Source: Amblyomma americanum (Eukaryota > Arthropoda > Arachnida > Ixodida > Ixodidae). From it: a DNA stretch of 64,000 nucleotides. The DNA is taken from NCBI RefSeq assembly GCF_052857255.1, contig NC_135506.1, positions 80,257,118-80,321,117 of the forward strand, written 5' to 3'. This document shows positions 11,718 to 24,326 of this stretch, in pieces (positions within the stretch are counted from its first letter, which is position 1; every line of letters starts with the position of its first letter). The notes under the pieces were generated by a model, which saw nothing but the letters and a program-made list of their open reading frames with translations, was not told the origin of the DNA and did no database searches. The position numbers were made by a program, and so were the translations under genes.

Positions 11718-12165
11718 TCTGTATTTTTGGTCTCGTAATAAAGAATCTGGCCCTGTGGACGGGTGCTGCTCGTCAAAAGCTGCTTCTTCTTCTTATCACG
11801 CGATAGGCGCGGGGCTCGTGACGTCCTCATTTTTCTCTTGCTTCGAAACACGTGAAATTGACTCATGCACATTTTTACAACGCAACTAATTACTAATAGT
11901 GTGTCGTTTTTTGATGACGTACACCAAAAAGGAAAAGATTATTGGTTAAATCTGCTCTTGGTACAGCCCAAGAAACCTGCCCTGAAACTACTGGCGCGAA
12001 TTCTCTAGCCGAGAATATATCGGGAAATTCCGCTCGGGGGTATGCCGGACTGGCGTCGTGAGGCGCGCCAAAAAGGATGATGCTGGTCATTGCCTCACAA
12101 GGAATTCTCTTTGCTTCTACGTAGCAGTTCTGCCCCTGAAAAGCGATCTGAGAGACTGGCCTTTG
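11718..12165. other. Possible minus-strand coding scrap, otherwise nothing
   Basis: A minus-strand frame at 11893-12090 has a plausible amino-acid mix (segment GAPHDASPAYPRAEFPDIF) but no motif or clear splice signal. It lies upstream of the tentative gene start at 11717. Confidence 0.25.
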
Positions 12166-12315
12166 TTCCTATCATGCGGCGCAACGTTTACTGAAAATGA
12201 AAAACCTCAATAGAGAAACCCTACCCAGAGGCTTGATATCTTCCTATCATGCAGCGCAACGTTTCCTGAAAATGAAAAACCTCAACAGAGAAACCCTACC
12301 CAGAGGCTTGATATC
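12166..12315. repeat. Tandem duplication, two 75-bp units
   Basis: Units at 12166-12240 and 12241-12315 share TTCCTATCATGC at their start and CTACCCAGAGGCTTGATATC near their end, with only a few differences. The unit is 25 codons long, so an open frame at 12197-12382 shows an internal repeat. I think the frame is fortuitous. Confidence 0.85.
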
Positions 12316-12360
12316 TTGCTCATTCACACCAGAAAGGAATATGAAACATTTTATTTTGTT

Positions 12361-12596
12361 AGCCGCCACGATGGCTCAGTGATTATGGCGCTCGGCTACT
12401 TACACGAAAGATGTGGGTTCGACCCCGGCCACGGCGTTAGAAATTCGATCACGGCGAAATTTTACAAGCGCGTGTACTGCGAGATGTCAATGCACGTTAA
12501 AACCCCAAGGTGATCGATATTTCCGGAACCCTTCACTACGGCGTTCCTTATAGCCTGAGTCGCTTCGGGAAGTTAAACCCCCATAAACGACACGAA
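12361..12596 (+). mobile_element. Ruka-like SINE
   Basis: GCCGCCACGATGGCTCAGTG (head), GGTTCGACCCCGGCC (B box), a GATCACGGCGAAATTTTAC core, ATGCACGTTAAAACCCC, and the 3' end AGTTAAACCCCCATAAAC. A short AT microsatellite follows at about 12596-12610. Confidence 0.8.
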
Positions 12597-14654
12597 TATA
12601 TATATATATTTTTCAAATAATGCAAGAGCGAATCATTTTTTGTATGCTGCTAAGTTAACAACATGAATACTTCTCGATGCAGTGAATCATATTTCCCCAG
12701 TAGTTTTAATTACTTTTACTAAAGCACCGGTGACTTGAAACTAGTAGCACGCCAGTACGCGAGTGTGCTTCCTTTTGTGCTAAAGCAAAACAATAGATAT
12801 TGAGGAATGCATTCACATTTATGGAGAAATTAACATCAGATTGATCAGCGCAGCATTTAAGCAAAGTGAGCAAATAATTGCCTTCATTTATATATATAAG
12901 GTATAAACTGTGAAAGCAAGGTGGCAGGCGAGGCAGGTATTTATGAAGCATGACAAAGTGCGAAATGTGAATTGAGCATCAGAGTAAATTTTTTAATCCT
13001 AAAGAATTTAAACGCATCTGCGAGAACCTTCATTCCTCCTTTACCGCTTCGATAACTCGGGAGCGTATTTTGGTATCCGCAGCTAATGATGGCAGCTTCG
13101 CGCGAATTATCTCTGAACATCTCCAAGAGCCCAACATTTTGACGCATAGGCGTTTATGCAAGCTTCGCTACCACTTCATACCTACTTTGATTGCTGCTTC
13201 AAACCTCTCGATTGTTTCTTGCGTATCAAAGAACGCGATTGTGTGGCTCTTGCGGAGGCGCTAGACAAAACACATGAAAAGAACAGTCAGCACGTCCATT
13301 CAAGGGATAATACAAACTTCAACAAAAGCCTGGGTGGTGCGACACGTGTAATGCCTGTTGGGGCGTTTTAGTAATTCGGTACGGGTGAGTACAACTCAGT
13401 AACTACGGAGTGTTAATTAGAAATCAGCATTAGGAGGAAAATTAAACTGAGAGGAAAGGAAGGAGACAGAACAGTTATTTATAGCGGATGGCACTCATGA
13501 CGAATGGTTTTGATGCACGTGCCATATGAAGCTACAATGACAAGCAGGAGAGGAAGAAGGGGGGGGGAGCTGTGTTAATACGGATAGCTGATGCTTATCG
13601 GAGTGCCTCTGTCCCTTTCTGTAGGGTAGTGGGAATTTTCGTACTTCGTTTTAGGAACTCGAAGCAAAAGCGCAGTAAGTTTCATTTTACAGCGCCTTGG
13701 TCTGAGATAATAGGTGACCAAAAGACATAATAGGTGACACACACGACAGAAAATAGATAATAGGTGACACACACGAAAGAAAAAGATTGTATGTGGGATA
13801 TGAGCCGGTCCCGAGAGGCACAAGTGCACCACACAGCCAAGCATCAAGAGGTCAGGTATTTCGCTTTGCTGTGTGCTCATCCGTGTGTTCTGGTAGCGAG
13901 AGCCTGGATAACTGCACGTCACGACTTCCGAGATCCTAAGACATGGAAGAGCGTATATAACAATGCAGCTTCTACTACTCACAGACCCCACGTGACCCAT
14001 CGCAGGAAATATGCGCAGCATGCACAACTAGCGTAAACGCAAGTCGTGTGATGCTTCATAACTCGCAGGCAACTAGAAATTTTGCAGTATTCTTGGTAAG
14101 GATATGTGTTGCATGGCAAGAGCGATTGAGTTTACAGATCCTTTATCCGCCGATCAGCTTGAAAACCGGACGACGTCCGTTGCCGTGTGCGCGGAGTTTC
14201 ACCCGCCGCAACGTCACCAACACAAGCGCACGCTGTCGACGCCGGGCCGTGCAGGTAGCGCCATTAAGGAATTCCCGAAGCGCTGCCGCTGCGAACCGGC
14301 GAGAATGGACGGACGACACTAGGCGCATGCGCGGAAAGCGCAGCCGGCCGTGCTTGCTGCTCATGTTTGTTCACTGCCGATTGTTTCCAGGTTTGCGAAA
14401 CCCTGAAGCCACGAGCTTCTGTCTCATGTTTAATTTCATGTTGCCGACCCATGAAATTACATCAGAGGCGGAAGTGTTACGGCAGACTTTCATAGGCCTC
14501 AGTTGCGACAGGCGCCACTATGCAAAGAATCGCGCCGCTCGTCAGTATATATCAGCAAGCTTTTCATTGAAATGCGGCCGCCGTGGTCCGGACTTCATCC
14601 AGGGACTGTGGGTAGACGAGCCGAATGTCAAAGCTACGGCGCGACTCCGGCCAG
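12597..14654. other. No gene recognised; short tandem repeats near 13708-13787
   Basis: At 13708, 13728 and 13758 the word ATAATAGGTGAC begins units of 20, 30 and 30 bp. A GC-rich stretch at roughly 14150-14360 holds a long open frame (14048-14665), but its Arg/Ser-rich translation carries no motif and open frames also exist on the other strand, as expected of GC-rich non-coding DNA. Confidence 0.4.
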
Positions 14655-14965
14655 TTGGCTCTTAGCGCGATGGCGCTAAAGCCTCCGTTCCCCAGACAAT
14701 CCGGTGCTGGCGTTGCCGGCGTCGGCGTTGTGAGCGAAAAATTAGGAGCATGATTCTCGCAGGTGGTCACTAGAGAGCAACCTAAGAGGTGGGTCGGCCA
14801 CTTAGGTCACGTGACCTTGCGGCGTCATCACAACCTGGCCACCAGATAGGCGGAAAACTGGCCACTGTGGCAGGTGCCAGTAAATTAATGGTTGGTCGCT
14901 CCGGAAGAGCCACCTTGCCCCCTCAAGGCACCTCTCGGGAGCACCTACCATCGCACCACTACGCC
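14655..14965 (-). mobile_element. Second tRNA-like SINE family, minus-strand copy
   Basis: Read on the minus strand the blocks match those at 6112-6425 in order: GGTGGCTCTTCCGGAGCGAC, GGTGGCCAGGTTGTGATGAC, GCCGCAAGGTCACGTGACC, CGAGAATCATGCTCC, then CGCCGACGCCGGCAACGCC and CCGGATTGTCTGGGGAACGG. The tRNA-like head is mostly lost. Confidence 0.6.
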
Positions 14966-17900
14966 GCAGGGGTATGAGAACTGTCAGGGATCTAAAGGGA
15001 TGTAAAGTGGAGAATGACCTTCTGCATATACTGAAATCATACCATTATGTCATCGTATAATGGCTTAGTTCTCGGCGCTTGATTCTTCGTTGACGGGAAG
15101 CCTTATGCCAGGCAATTACTTCGGGGTCGGTAGAGGCAGCTTCCCGCAGGCTCTGAAGATGTCGCTTGCAATACACGCGGCCATCAGAAGCGACGTATGT
15201 TTCCATTGCACCTTGTCCGAAGGCGAGCGGCCGCTCCGCAGCTTATATCCTCCGCGGCGGCTTAGCCGCTACCAGCACAGCGCATGCGCACTTCCTTTCC
15301 TCAAAATCATCGGCGCCTAGAAAGTTATCAACGCCAACGTCAACAAACGCAATGAGCGCCGACAGCTTTCATTTTGTATCTCCTGGGTTTGCTACGCCAA
15401 TCCACATTTATTTTTCGTTTTTGGGTCAGTATTTGTACCATGTTTCATATAACAGATGCTTTCCTTTAACTTCGGCTTTCTTCTGGTGACTTCTGCTTAT
15501 TACTTCTCTAGGGTTTATGTGTACTTGAAAAGAATAATTATTGGGACACATAAGCTCCGCCTTACGGGTATCACGTATTAGTGTGAATCGTTATTAATGA
15601 ATCCATCACCGTCGATTGCACGCCATTCCTCAGCGATGTCACTATGCTCTAAATGACGCCAGCACTACACCATAAGATTTTGATGTCTACAGCAAAGGAG
15701 AAAAAATAAAAATTCCTCAGAAGGTACCGGGACTCGAGCTAAGGAACTCCAGATTTCGAGGTACTCACGCAACCCACCGACGAAAGAACGGCGTTGTTTT
15801 AACTGAATAACGGTGAACCTTGTGTATCCGCTTTGTTACGTGTGTACGCTAATAAGCAGGCGTTTCATTAGCAAGGGGGGAATCTTCAATGAGCATCGGA
15901 GCAGAATTCATTTCGAGGCAATGCTTTCGCAATCAATGCGCGAAGGCACTCTCAAGTATATTTTGTAATTTTTGCTTCTTTTTCTGAATTGGTACCACTT
16001 TCTATTCACACTGATTCGTCTATAACAGTATCCATACTAGGCCACGTGGTACCAAACCAACCTGTCTCAATGGCCTCGGGCCAGCCAGTCTGACTGCCAA
16101 CGCAAGGGTCACGGCTACTATTCCCAACTCATTATCCCAGATTTCTTTAACACGGAATAATTTACTTTATTTCATATACGTCACAGTCACATTTTAGTCA
16201 TGCTTTACCTCAACATTTATCGCTTTCTATCCACACAGTAATGACGTTACAATCCTCGCCGCCAATCTTGAATTGCTTTGACCACTGGCACGGTTTTTCC
16301 TCCCAACGTACGCTCTAACACTGCTGCGTTAATATCACATTTGCCCTGGTTTTGTTTACTTGTGCGTTTTGTTTTTAGTTGGTGCCGCATGATGGCGCCA
16401 CACCTAAAGTTAAGAGGATATCTGCGAAGGTTATCGGATTGGTGGCTAAAATCAAGACAAGAATAAAATTTCACAAGTCATGGCTCGGTGGCTTGAACCA
16501 CCGCCCGATTAAAAGGGTTATGCCTTATCCATCCACCCACCCATCCAGAGAGCGTGGGAATGGTCGTCAGACCGGCCGTGCTGGGAGCAGCATTCACATA
16601 GTTCACTTTTTTGCGCTTGCTACGCTGTCTAGCTGCTGCAGAGGCAGAGTACTCACAAAGTTCTAGCCCGCTGAGCAAGCCCACGGTGCATTGAACGACG
16701 TAGCTGGATTTCCACACCTACGAGCCATACCTGAAGAGAGCCAAAGTAAGTAGATCTGCTCTTTTACGCAACCCTCACCTCGTGTACTTATGCTCATACA
16801 CCGCGAGAAGCGTCGCGCGCTCCTGCCTGGGTCTTGCAGTCGTCAGCACACCTTCTTAGAGCGCTGGAGTAGGGGGCTGCGGAATCAACGGAAACCTCCA
16901 CTCAGCTCATCTATTGCTGATGCTGAAGGGCAGAAAAGAACCGCGACAGGAATCGGTCGTGGGAAGAGAAGCGGACAAAATGAGCGGTGCCACTCGTCAG
17001 AGCAAATTGTGCGTTACTCTTGCTTCGTTCCAACCCAAGCATTGTCTTTAGGGCTGCATACCTGTTGAAATATTACCCTGCCTTTGTGTGACAAGGCGGC
17101 GTTCAAAACATCTAGACGGACGTGCTTACGACTGTGTTAGCCGCATGTGTTCTGAATGTAGGCAAGGAGCCTTCACCTACAATGCAATTACCTCAAGAAG
17201 CTAAACCGTCAGCTCTCGCCCAGGCAACACGTTCTCGAGCGATACCAATTCGGAATGAATTTATATCTGCTTCTGGCGGAAGTTCACACCACCAAGTGAA
17301 CAAAGAAAGTGGCTGGGAATTTTAGTCAACTGCTTAAGCTTCCAAAATGGTTCAGAATGTTTGGTGGCACATTAACGCCGTCATGCGGCTTTATCGCGTT
17401 GTGGCGCGTGATTCAATGAGATTTACCTGGAATTATCGCAGCCAAGCACAAGTTTTTGTTTGAACAGCGGTATTGCTGACATTGCTTTTTACGTTTTACC
17501 TTGGACGTTTTTTTTTAATATACAATAAACCGCGGTTGTGAGCAGTGGTGATTCTGTTCGCAGACGGTCGGCGAGCAGGGCTTTTCCTATCGCCGGTGGC
17601 TGGTTCTTCGAATCTTTGTGGGCGGAAGTGAGCTCTTTATCGCGTGCGCTTCAAGCTCATTACAGCTCTTTGTAGAGTGCGCCACGTAAGACTACTCGTT
17701 TTTTTCACAACGGCTTTATCATCACTCTATGTTTTTTTTTAGTACCGGGCCCCCTTATTTCGATAGTGTCATATGCAATGGTGACCGCTGGTTTTATGGT
17801 TCTACGGATTCAAAGGGGCCGTTCAGCGAAGATGTCGGCATCAGAATTGGCGTTCGAGAACATCGCGATTGATCAACCAAGTTGCTGCATCAACACCATA

Positions 17901-18689
17901 TGATCTAGCGTGGGCAAATTCCGACACCCAATTTCGTTTAAAGGAAAAATGGGGAAGCCGGATTCGAACCACTGCTCCTTAGGCCGTAAGCCGGTGTCTT
18001 CACCCCTTTACCTTTGAGGAACATTGGTTCGACATGGTTAAAGGGGGGGGGGGGGGAGGGCGAAGAGGGGCTTCTCTCTCTTGTGCAAAAGAAGACAATA
18101 ACTGGGCAGAAATAAAAAATAGGTACACGACATTCCCAGCGTCTACGAAATTATGTGCAAAAAAGGAAACCAGGCCACTGAAATGACTCATTATGGCTAT
18201 CGTGTGATGCCCTTCAGGTGGAGATTGCCCCCCTAATTTTTTTCTTCTGATACTTAGCTGCTTCTGCGTACACCAATTAATTGTTATTTCCGTACCGTCT
18301 GAAGAGCTTCGGCGTGGCTTATCTGCGATTCTGTGTAATTAGGGGGGCATGTTCTTTCGTGTTGTAACGGCACTTATTTTCGCATTCAATCTCGATGAGA
18401 TTTTCTGTGCTCACTCATGGAATGGGTCTTTCGCTTCAGTGTATTCTAAGCTCCCTATAACAGTCATACCCGTCCAGAGGCTTTGGAGGCATTTTATTTG
18501 ACTTATTCTTTGGACCTTGGTTAGTTCTGCTCCATTGTGCAAAACCAAATGGTGCTGTTGCTGGGTTGATGTTTTCGAGGCTAAACATGTAGACGAAGAT
18601 TTGTATGAAAATATTATCGACACGTTGAGGCTGTACATTCGTGTTAAGGCAGCAACGCTACTGGCCAGCATGGTGGGGTTTTCACCTGA
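14966..18689. other. No gene recognised; scattered repeat scraps
   Basis: Short frames at 15090-15489, 16379-16666, 16790-17068 and 17122-17325 have no recognisable domain. Around 16490-16550 the words GTGGCTTGAACCACCGCCCG and a CATC/CACC run look like another tick repeat. A tRNA-like B box (minus strand, GGTTCGAATCC) lies at about 17955, and a run of 13 G begins at about 18042. Confidence 0.4.
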
Positions 18690-20890
18690 TCAGGAGTTAT
18701 AGCACAGTTCGTACGGTTTTTTTTTTCTAAGAGGCCACCTCGTCTGCTTGAAGTAACGGGTAATTATTTGAGGGGTAGCAAAATCGGTTTGGTTGTCCAT
18801 CTGAAAGAGGTTTAAGCCGAATACTTTTAGCATTTCCTTATTCGGCAGAGGCATACTGCTCGATTTCAGCCCTTTTCCGGGTTTGTTCTTCACGGTTCTT
18901 GTTCGTATTTTTATCACAGTTCTGATTTCTCCGCAGCGCAAGTATTTGTCTGCATTGAGTTTTACTTCTCAGCGTTACTTTATTAACTTCTTGTATATTT
19001 TGTTGCGTGTGGTGGTCCAACCGTTTCGCTGATCATATCAGTACATCGTCCGCATATAGGGCGCGCCTCAAATCAGAAATTTCATCCAGCCGTGACGAAA
19101 ACCCCAGCATCGCTAGCTGGAGCCATTTCCCCGAACCCCTCGGTGTCCGTTTTCCTGTCAGGCGGATCCTGTTGGTTAGTGTGGCTGTTCTCAAGGATAG
19201 CAAAGCTCTCACGTGCAATTTCCTCAGCTTGTTGCGGCCAGGCCCTCCAGGACAGCCTCATGAATCGCATTATCAAATGATCCGTTGAGGTCTACTGCGA
19301 GTACCGGTTTAGTCACGGTCCTTGCAGTGTGTTTTATGGCACACAGTTTAATTTACAGAATTATGCCTGCATTATAGGGATGCCTTCGGGAAGCAAGCAT
19401 TTTGTTTTGCTTGTTGTGATATTGTGCCCTGTGTGGGGCAGGACAACACTGGCTAGTATAGCAAAAATATATTCCTTAGAAAGATAGCTATGCGTGCAAT
19501 ATCCAATCTCGCACTCAGTGAAGACACAGAAGTAGTTATTTCTTCAGGTTAGATTACTTCTAATAGAAAAAAATGTATCATAAGAAGCTTCCTATATACA
19601 TAAGAAACCGAATAAAACAAAGCGGACACATTTTCGAGGAAGCCTCTCTTGACACCCCGCAAATTTGTAACTTTCAATGTAATTCGTTCCACCCTTCTAA
19701 GTCCCGCATATATTACTGCCATCAACAGCTGACGTCTATAATTCCCCGTGTTTTACATACCTACCCCGAGCTATTCACCACGATGTTGTAATCTCAGATA
19801 CACTGTATGTTTAAACGATTTGTTCGTAACCAGCTATTTTTTGAAGTCTTCTTACTATTTCGTATGTAGATCGCACTGCCCAATCATGTACGTAAACGTT
19901 TTGAATTGGTCATTATTATTTGTGTTAAATGTTGTTTGTCATTCGAGCTTGTATAGTGCTTAGTTAAAAGCTGGCATTGCCAAATGTGTGGAATTTTTTT
20001 TAAGAAGCCATGCCTTAGACAGATATTTTGGAACGCCTTTTCCCTACATCCGCTTGGCTTTTGCGTTGTAAGCCAAAAATTGAAGAGATAAAAGTTCGTT
20101 GTTTTCGAGGCGAACGCGTAATCGACTGAGTACTGCGTGTTCGATGAGATTCTGGAGGCTGCCCGGTTTGCCCGGCTTGCGGATGCAATTTAACTCCGCA
20201 TATCGCCATCCCTCTGGGAGTGGGTCCGCTCTCTAGACTCCATTGTGATACTCTGTCAGCGCGGTTATCGGTTCGTCGACCTCATGTTATAACATTTTCA
20301 TGGTTGTTCGCCGGCCTCCCGCGCCATGCTTTTGGTTATTTCTCTGAAGGGCGCTTGTCCTGTGCCTCTGTGTGTCGTCATTCATTACTGTCCCCTCTGT
20401 CGCATACGGTTAGCTCGGGCACTGCTGCTTACGGCCCTTCTCTATGTATCTGTCTTCGAGTACGTGGATGATCGCTGCTCTCTCGTGCGCCTCCTTGTGC
20501 AGTAGTTTAGGGACCGCCTTGCAGGTCTCCGTTTTTGTTATGGTTCCATATGTGAGCCCTTTGACAAGAGCCCGCGTTGGGCTGTCCCCATTAATGCCTG
20601 TATTTTATCACTCTCTCGATTACAGTTCATTTGTCAGCTCCGCCGCATACAGCTCTACCTCAGTCGCTATTGGTGTTATCCTCAGTTTTAGTTTGCCCTT
20701 CATCTTTTTTGTAGACGCCACCTTCGGGTCAGCCCTCTTCTCGCCTCCCACGTGTGAAGCAACTATAGGTCGCCTTCAGAAGAATGGCAGATTGAGTGCG
20801 TTGGAAATGCTCCATAATATTCAAACAGCGCTAAGCAACAAGGAAAAAAGCAAAGGGAACACACACAGCGGAAGAGACACAGCACACACG
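18690..20890 (-). mobile_element. LINE relic, minus strand, interrupted by other DNA at about 19340-20010
   Basis: Read from high to low coordinates, the translation first gives an endonuclease-RT linker (near 20450-20600, segment HKEAHERAAIIHVLEDRYIE). Then comes the RT start (near 20070-20260: GWRYAELNCIRKPGKPG and NLIEHAVLSRLRVRLENN). After a roughly 670-bp gap of unrelated sequence come LAVDLNGSFDNAIHEAVLEG (near 19260-19330) and LDEISDLRRALYADDVLIW (near 19030-19090, catalytic YADD). Stops and frame changes are many. The order is that of a non-LTR reverse transcriptase of a kind common in ticks. I cannot place it in a clade with confidence. The gap contains a plus-strand frame at 19573-19791 that may be part of another element. 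Confidence 0.65.
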
Positions 20891-22257
20891 TAAAACGTTT
20901 TTCCTTTGTTCTTGGTCCTTCTTGCTCAGTGCTGTTTTGATATTATCGGTCGACTTCCGCATTGTTTGCAGTAGCCTGTACCCTGTTGTCACACCGGTTA
21001 TATCTGCCTAGAGTTTCTTGAACAATTTTGCAGGAGCCGTCTTTTTTTCCTCTTTCTCTCGGGCTACGCTCTGGTTCTTAAAGTATCCCAGGCGATCAGT
21101 TTTAACGTACGTTTTCTTTTGGACTACGGTGTGCAGTGTAAAATGATTTCTACCCCAATTTTTCGCTCAATTACTCCACCCACACCGTTTTTTGAATCCA
21201 TGCCAGAGTCAAGTCTGGGTGCGCGTCCAGATTAATGTTCTTTGCCAGTCTTGTCGAGTGCTGTTGTTCAGTTTAGCAATGTTAGTTTTTTTTGGGCCAC
21301 AGGTTCTCAGTCCTACACCCGCTTAGAATGTGAGCCGAAATAAAGTGCCCCATTGCCACGAGGGAGTTTCATCTAGGTATAGGGAACATAAGTGCGTCAT
21401 TGAAAAACTCCTCAGGCGTGTCTCATTTCCATCTTCCAGGCGCTTGTGAGCATTCAGTACGAACATGCTTTCTTCCTTCACATTGTACATTAATTAGAGC
21501 AGGACGTGAGGTATTCTCGCGTGTCTGACCATAGCGTCATCTAAGACTGTCTTCTTTTTAGCCTGGCAGGTTACCCACAGCCCGTTGGGCAGACTTCAGA
21601 TGACCGAACAGACAAATGAAGAAAGGAGCACACAACTGCTAAATGCAAGAAAAGCCACTAAAATCAATAATGCACTAAAAATTCCAGTGCACAGTTAAGC
21701 TCCTTCTGATGGGTATAATGCCGTGTCGAAAATTGGTCCCTGAAGTGGCCTGGAGTCCGCATCTTTTTCGTTTAGAGAAGCAAGCCCTGCAACAAGCCAT
21801 AGTTATCAAGAGGTATTCGTAAAGATTGTGTTTCTTAACTATACCGCTAGGATCCCCAACTCGACGTCTCTATAAACTTCCCTCTTTACCGCTGGTAGAA
21901 AGTCCGCCATAAATCTTCGGGGCACACTTAGGCTCACGGCAGATATATGAGGGCACATCTGGAGAAGGAAGTTGGGAGCATGGTGGGAAGGAAGTGGAAG
22001 TATTTTTCAGACTTTTGTGGCCAGAAAATTGGCTTTAACATAGTTTTCTTATGTAAAATTTCTCGATTGATGAGGGAGGGCGGGAGGGCTGGCCACCTGC
22101 ACCACCCCTATGCTTAACATTCGTGTTAAGGGTATGACACGAACGCATTATACGGTCCCTTCAGCGGCCTGCGCTCCTCTTTGTGTGTCATTTCGCAGAC
22201 ACCGCCCTTTGCTATTTACATTCATAGATAGCGGGCAGTAACGGTGCCATTTTCTGA
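20891..22257. other. No gene recognised
   Basis: No motif-bearing frame, no repeat that I could match elsewhere in the window. Confidence 0.45.
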
Positions 22258-22345
22258 GGCAGTGGTGCCGCAGTTAAGCGTCCGGCCAATGCCCCGACGG
22301 GTGGCAGTTGAACATTGCGTTGAGGAGAAACCGCTGTGTTGTCCC
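22258..22345 (+). mobile_element. Fragment of second tRNA-like SINE family (head only)
   Basis: GCAGTGGTGCCGCAGTTAAG and GGTGGCAGTTGAACATTGCG align with the head of the copy at 6112. The body blocks are absent, so it is a fragment and the call is weak. Confidence 0.35.
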
Positions 22346-23968
22346 AAGCGATAGGAGCTTGCACCTTTTAGCATACGTATATACCGACGCTTCCCGTTAA
22401 TGCAGCAGATAAAACAGAAAGCATTAGAGGCGTTCTCAGGTTTCCTTCTAAGTTGCCATGTGCTCCGAGGAATGATTGAAAAACGATAGCTAAAAAAATA
22501 TTTTGCCACCCTGCTTATAGAAGTGATCGCTTCAACACAACCATGTATTCGGTCAACGTTACAACTTCTAAAAAAGCGAGTATCTCGTAAAGTGCAACGC
22601 AGCGCTGCTTGGCGGGGTGTCCGTAGCTTCCCGAAGGGCATCCCTGACGAAGTCAAGAGCCGGGGGACGCTTGCACCCGTTTTCACCGTCAGAGTGAATG
22701 GCGTAAAGTAACAGCGCTAAGTAACAGCTTTTGCGGACACCGCTGATCCGATAAACAGTGTGCTATATAAAATCACTAAATATTCTTGATGTCACGGTAA
22801 CATTTCCAGATAATTGTATTACTAGCTTTACATATATCGTCGAGGTATCGAAGCACCGACGATACACGAACGAGTGTCTGTGTCGGAAGTCACTTTCGGT
22901 TCTGTACCTTGTATCTGTATCGGAAATACAATTATCGCCTGTATCGGGTTTTGGTATCGAAGATACTTTTTTTCAGCTTTTTTGCAGAGGCCTGCAACGC
23001 GGAACCAGCGGCTACCGTCATGCGAAATGGGTTGCGCGGCTGCGGGAGCTTCGGAACTTAGCCGGATATGCTTAGCTTGAGACGCAATACCTTTAGCTTA
23101 ATAGACTCGTTCTTTCTTGGCTGAGTTCTTTCACTCCAGTGTTCAGGGTAAACGTAAGGATTTGCAGTTCTTTCAAGAGCATTAATAAGGCTTTTCTGCC
23201 TGTTAGTTCTTCAGTTTGTTGCACACTGCTTTGAGGGATCGTATTGTATGTCACATTTTTATTGCACCAGCTGTGTTTAATTGCCACACTATAGATGACC
23301 TTCTGGCATGCTGTGAGGATTATGCTAAACATATAGATACTGAGGTGTGCTTTCATGCAATAATAATTGAATTCGTCAACAGGAAATGCCTCATCGAATA
23401 ATGTACCGTTTGCTTAACAATGAAGTAGATCAGGCAAATATCTTCAACTTTATCGGAACATTGGTCCTTAGAAATGCTCTCATTGCAAACGATCATCCCA
23501 AAATACTCAGATTTCTCTCCGCCTAGTCCCGTTGAAGGCTGCAGCGTTAAAACCATCGTTTAGGTGAAAGACCGCTGCCTATATTGTGGTCTGCTGCTGC
23601 ACAGTTTCAAAGATAATGTTGTACAGTTGGTTATTATATAGAGATGCCTTCCCACTGGGCGAATTGAATATACTTCGAGCACTGTTCACATACAACGGGC
23701 ATAATTTGAAAAACTCCATAAATACATTGCTAATAGTGCGTGATGCCGTCGACGTAGTGTGCTTCCTCAATTTGCCCTTTTAATTTCTGTTAACTTAGCA
23801 TCAGTCTCTGCCCGAATATTGTTTCACTGCAGCCAAATATCCGGAATGCTTGAGCCATTGATTGCAAATGACGATGAAGGATTAAGCAAGACAAACAAAC
23901 ACACCAATTGTTTTTTTACCGTGCTAATTTTACTATCTTTATTTCCAGAAGCGGCGTGCGTTCCTCCA
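22346..23968. other. No gene recognised
   Basis: Several short frames on both strands, none with a recognisable domain. The 154-codon minus-strand frame at 22222-22686 overlaps the SINE fragment and is judged fortuitous. Confidence 0.4.
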
Positions 23969-24212
23969 TTTCGTCACACAAGTTCGGTTCTGGGCACATT
24001 GGCGGCAACGACCAACGTGGAAAAGCAGCGAACGCAATTCCAGCAAAGGCGCTTGGTTCTCGAATTCCTTGATGGAAAGCAGTTGCTCGATTTCGTCACA
24101 CAAGTTCGGTTCTAGGCACATTGGCGGCAACGACCAACGTGGAAAAGCAGCGAACGCAATTCCAGCAAAGGCGCTTGGTTCTCGAATTCCTTGATGAAAA
24201 GCAGTTGCAAGA
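23969..24212. repeat. Tandem duplication, two 122-bp units
   Basis: Units at 23969-24090 and 24091-24212 are almost identical; both start TTTCGTCACACAAGTTCGGT and contain AACGACCAACGTGGAAAAGC. The period, 122, is not a multiple of three, so any coding frame through the first unit is shifted in the second. Each unit encodes a QRTQFQQRRLVLEFLD-like peptide, which may be part of the 5' end of the zinc-finger relic that follows. Confidence 0.85.
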
Positions 24213-24326
24213 GGAGATCTCTTCAGGTGCGGGCAATGTCCGTACACTTCAGCGAACGATGCCGATGTTAGGAGACACGAGCAGGGTCACACGGGAGCAC
24301 AGCCCTTTGAAAGCCCGATAGATGCA

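Noticed and set aside
14048..14665. 205-codon plus-strand open frame
   Set aside because: Arg/Ser-rich translation without motif in GC-rich DNA, with frames open on both strands. Part of it overlaps a repeat.
17942..18024. Minus-strand tRNA-like sequence with GGTTCGAATCC and an acceptor-like GCTTCCCC
   Set aside because: A matching 5' acceptor strand and a clean anticodon stem could not be drawn. More likely a SINE scrap than a tRNA gene.
22222..22686. 154-codon minus-strand frame
   Set aside because: Overlaps a SINE fragment; no motif.
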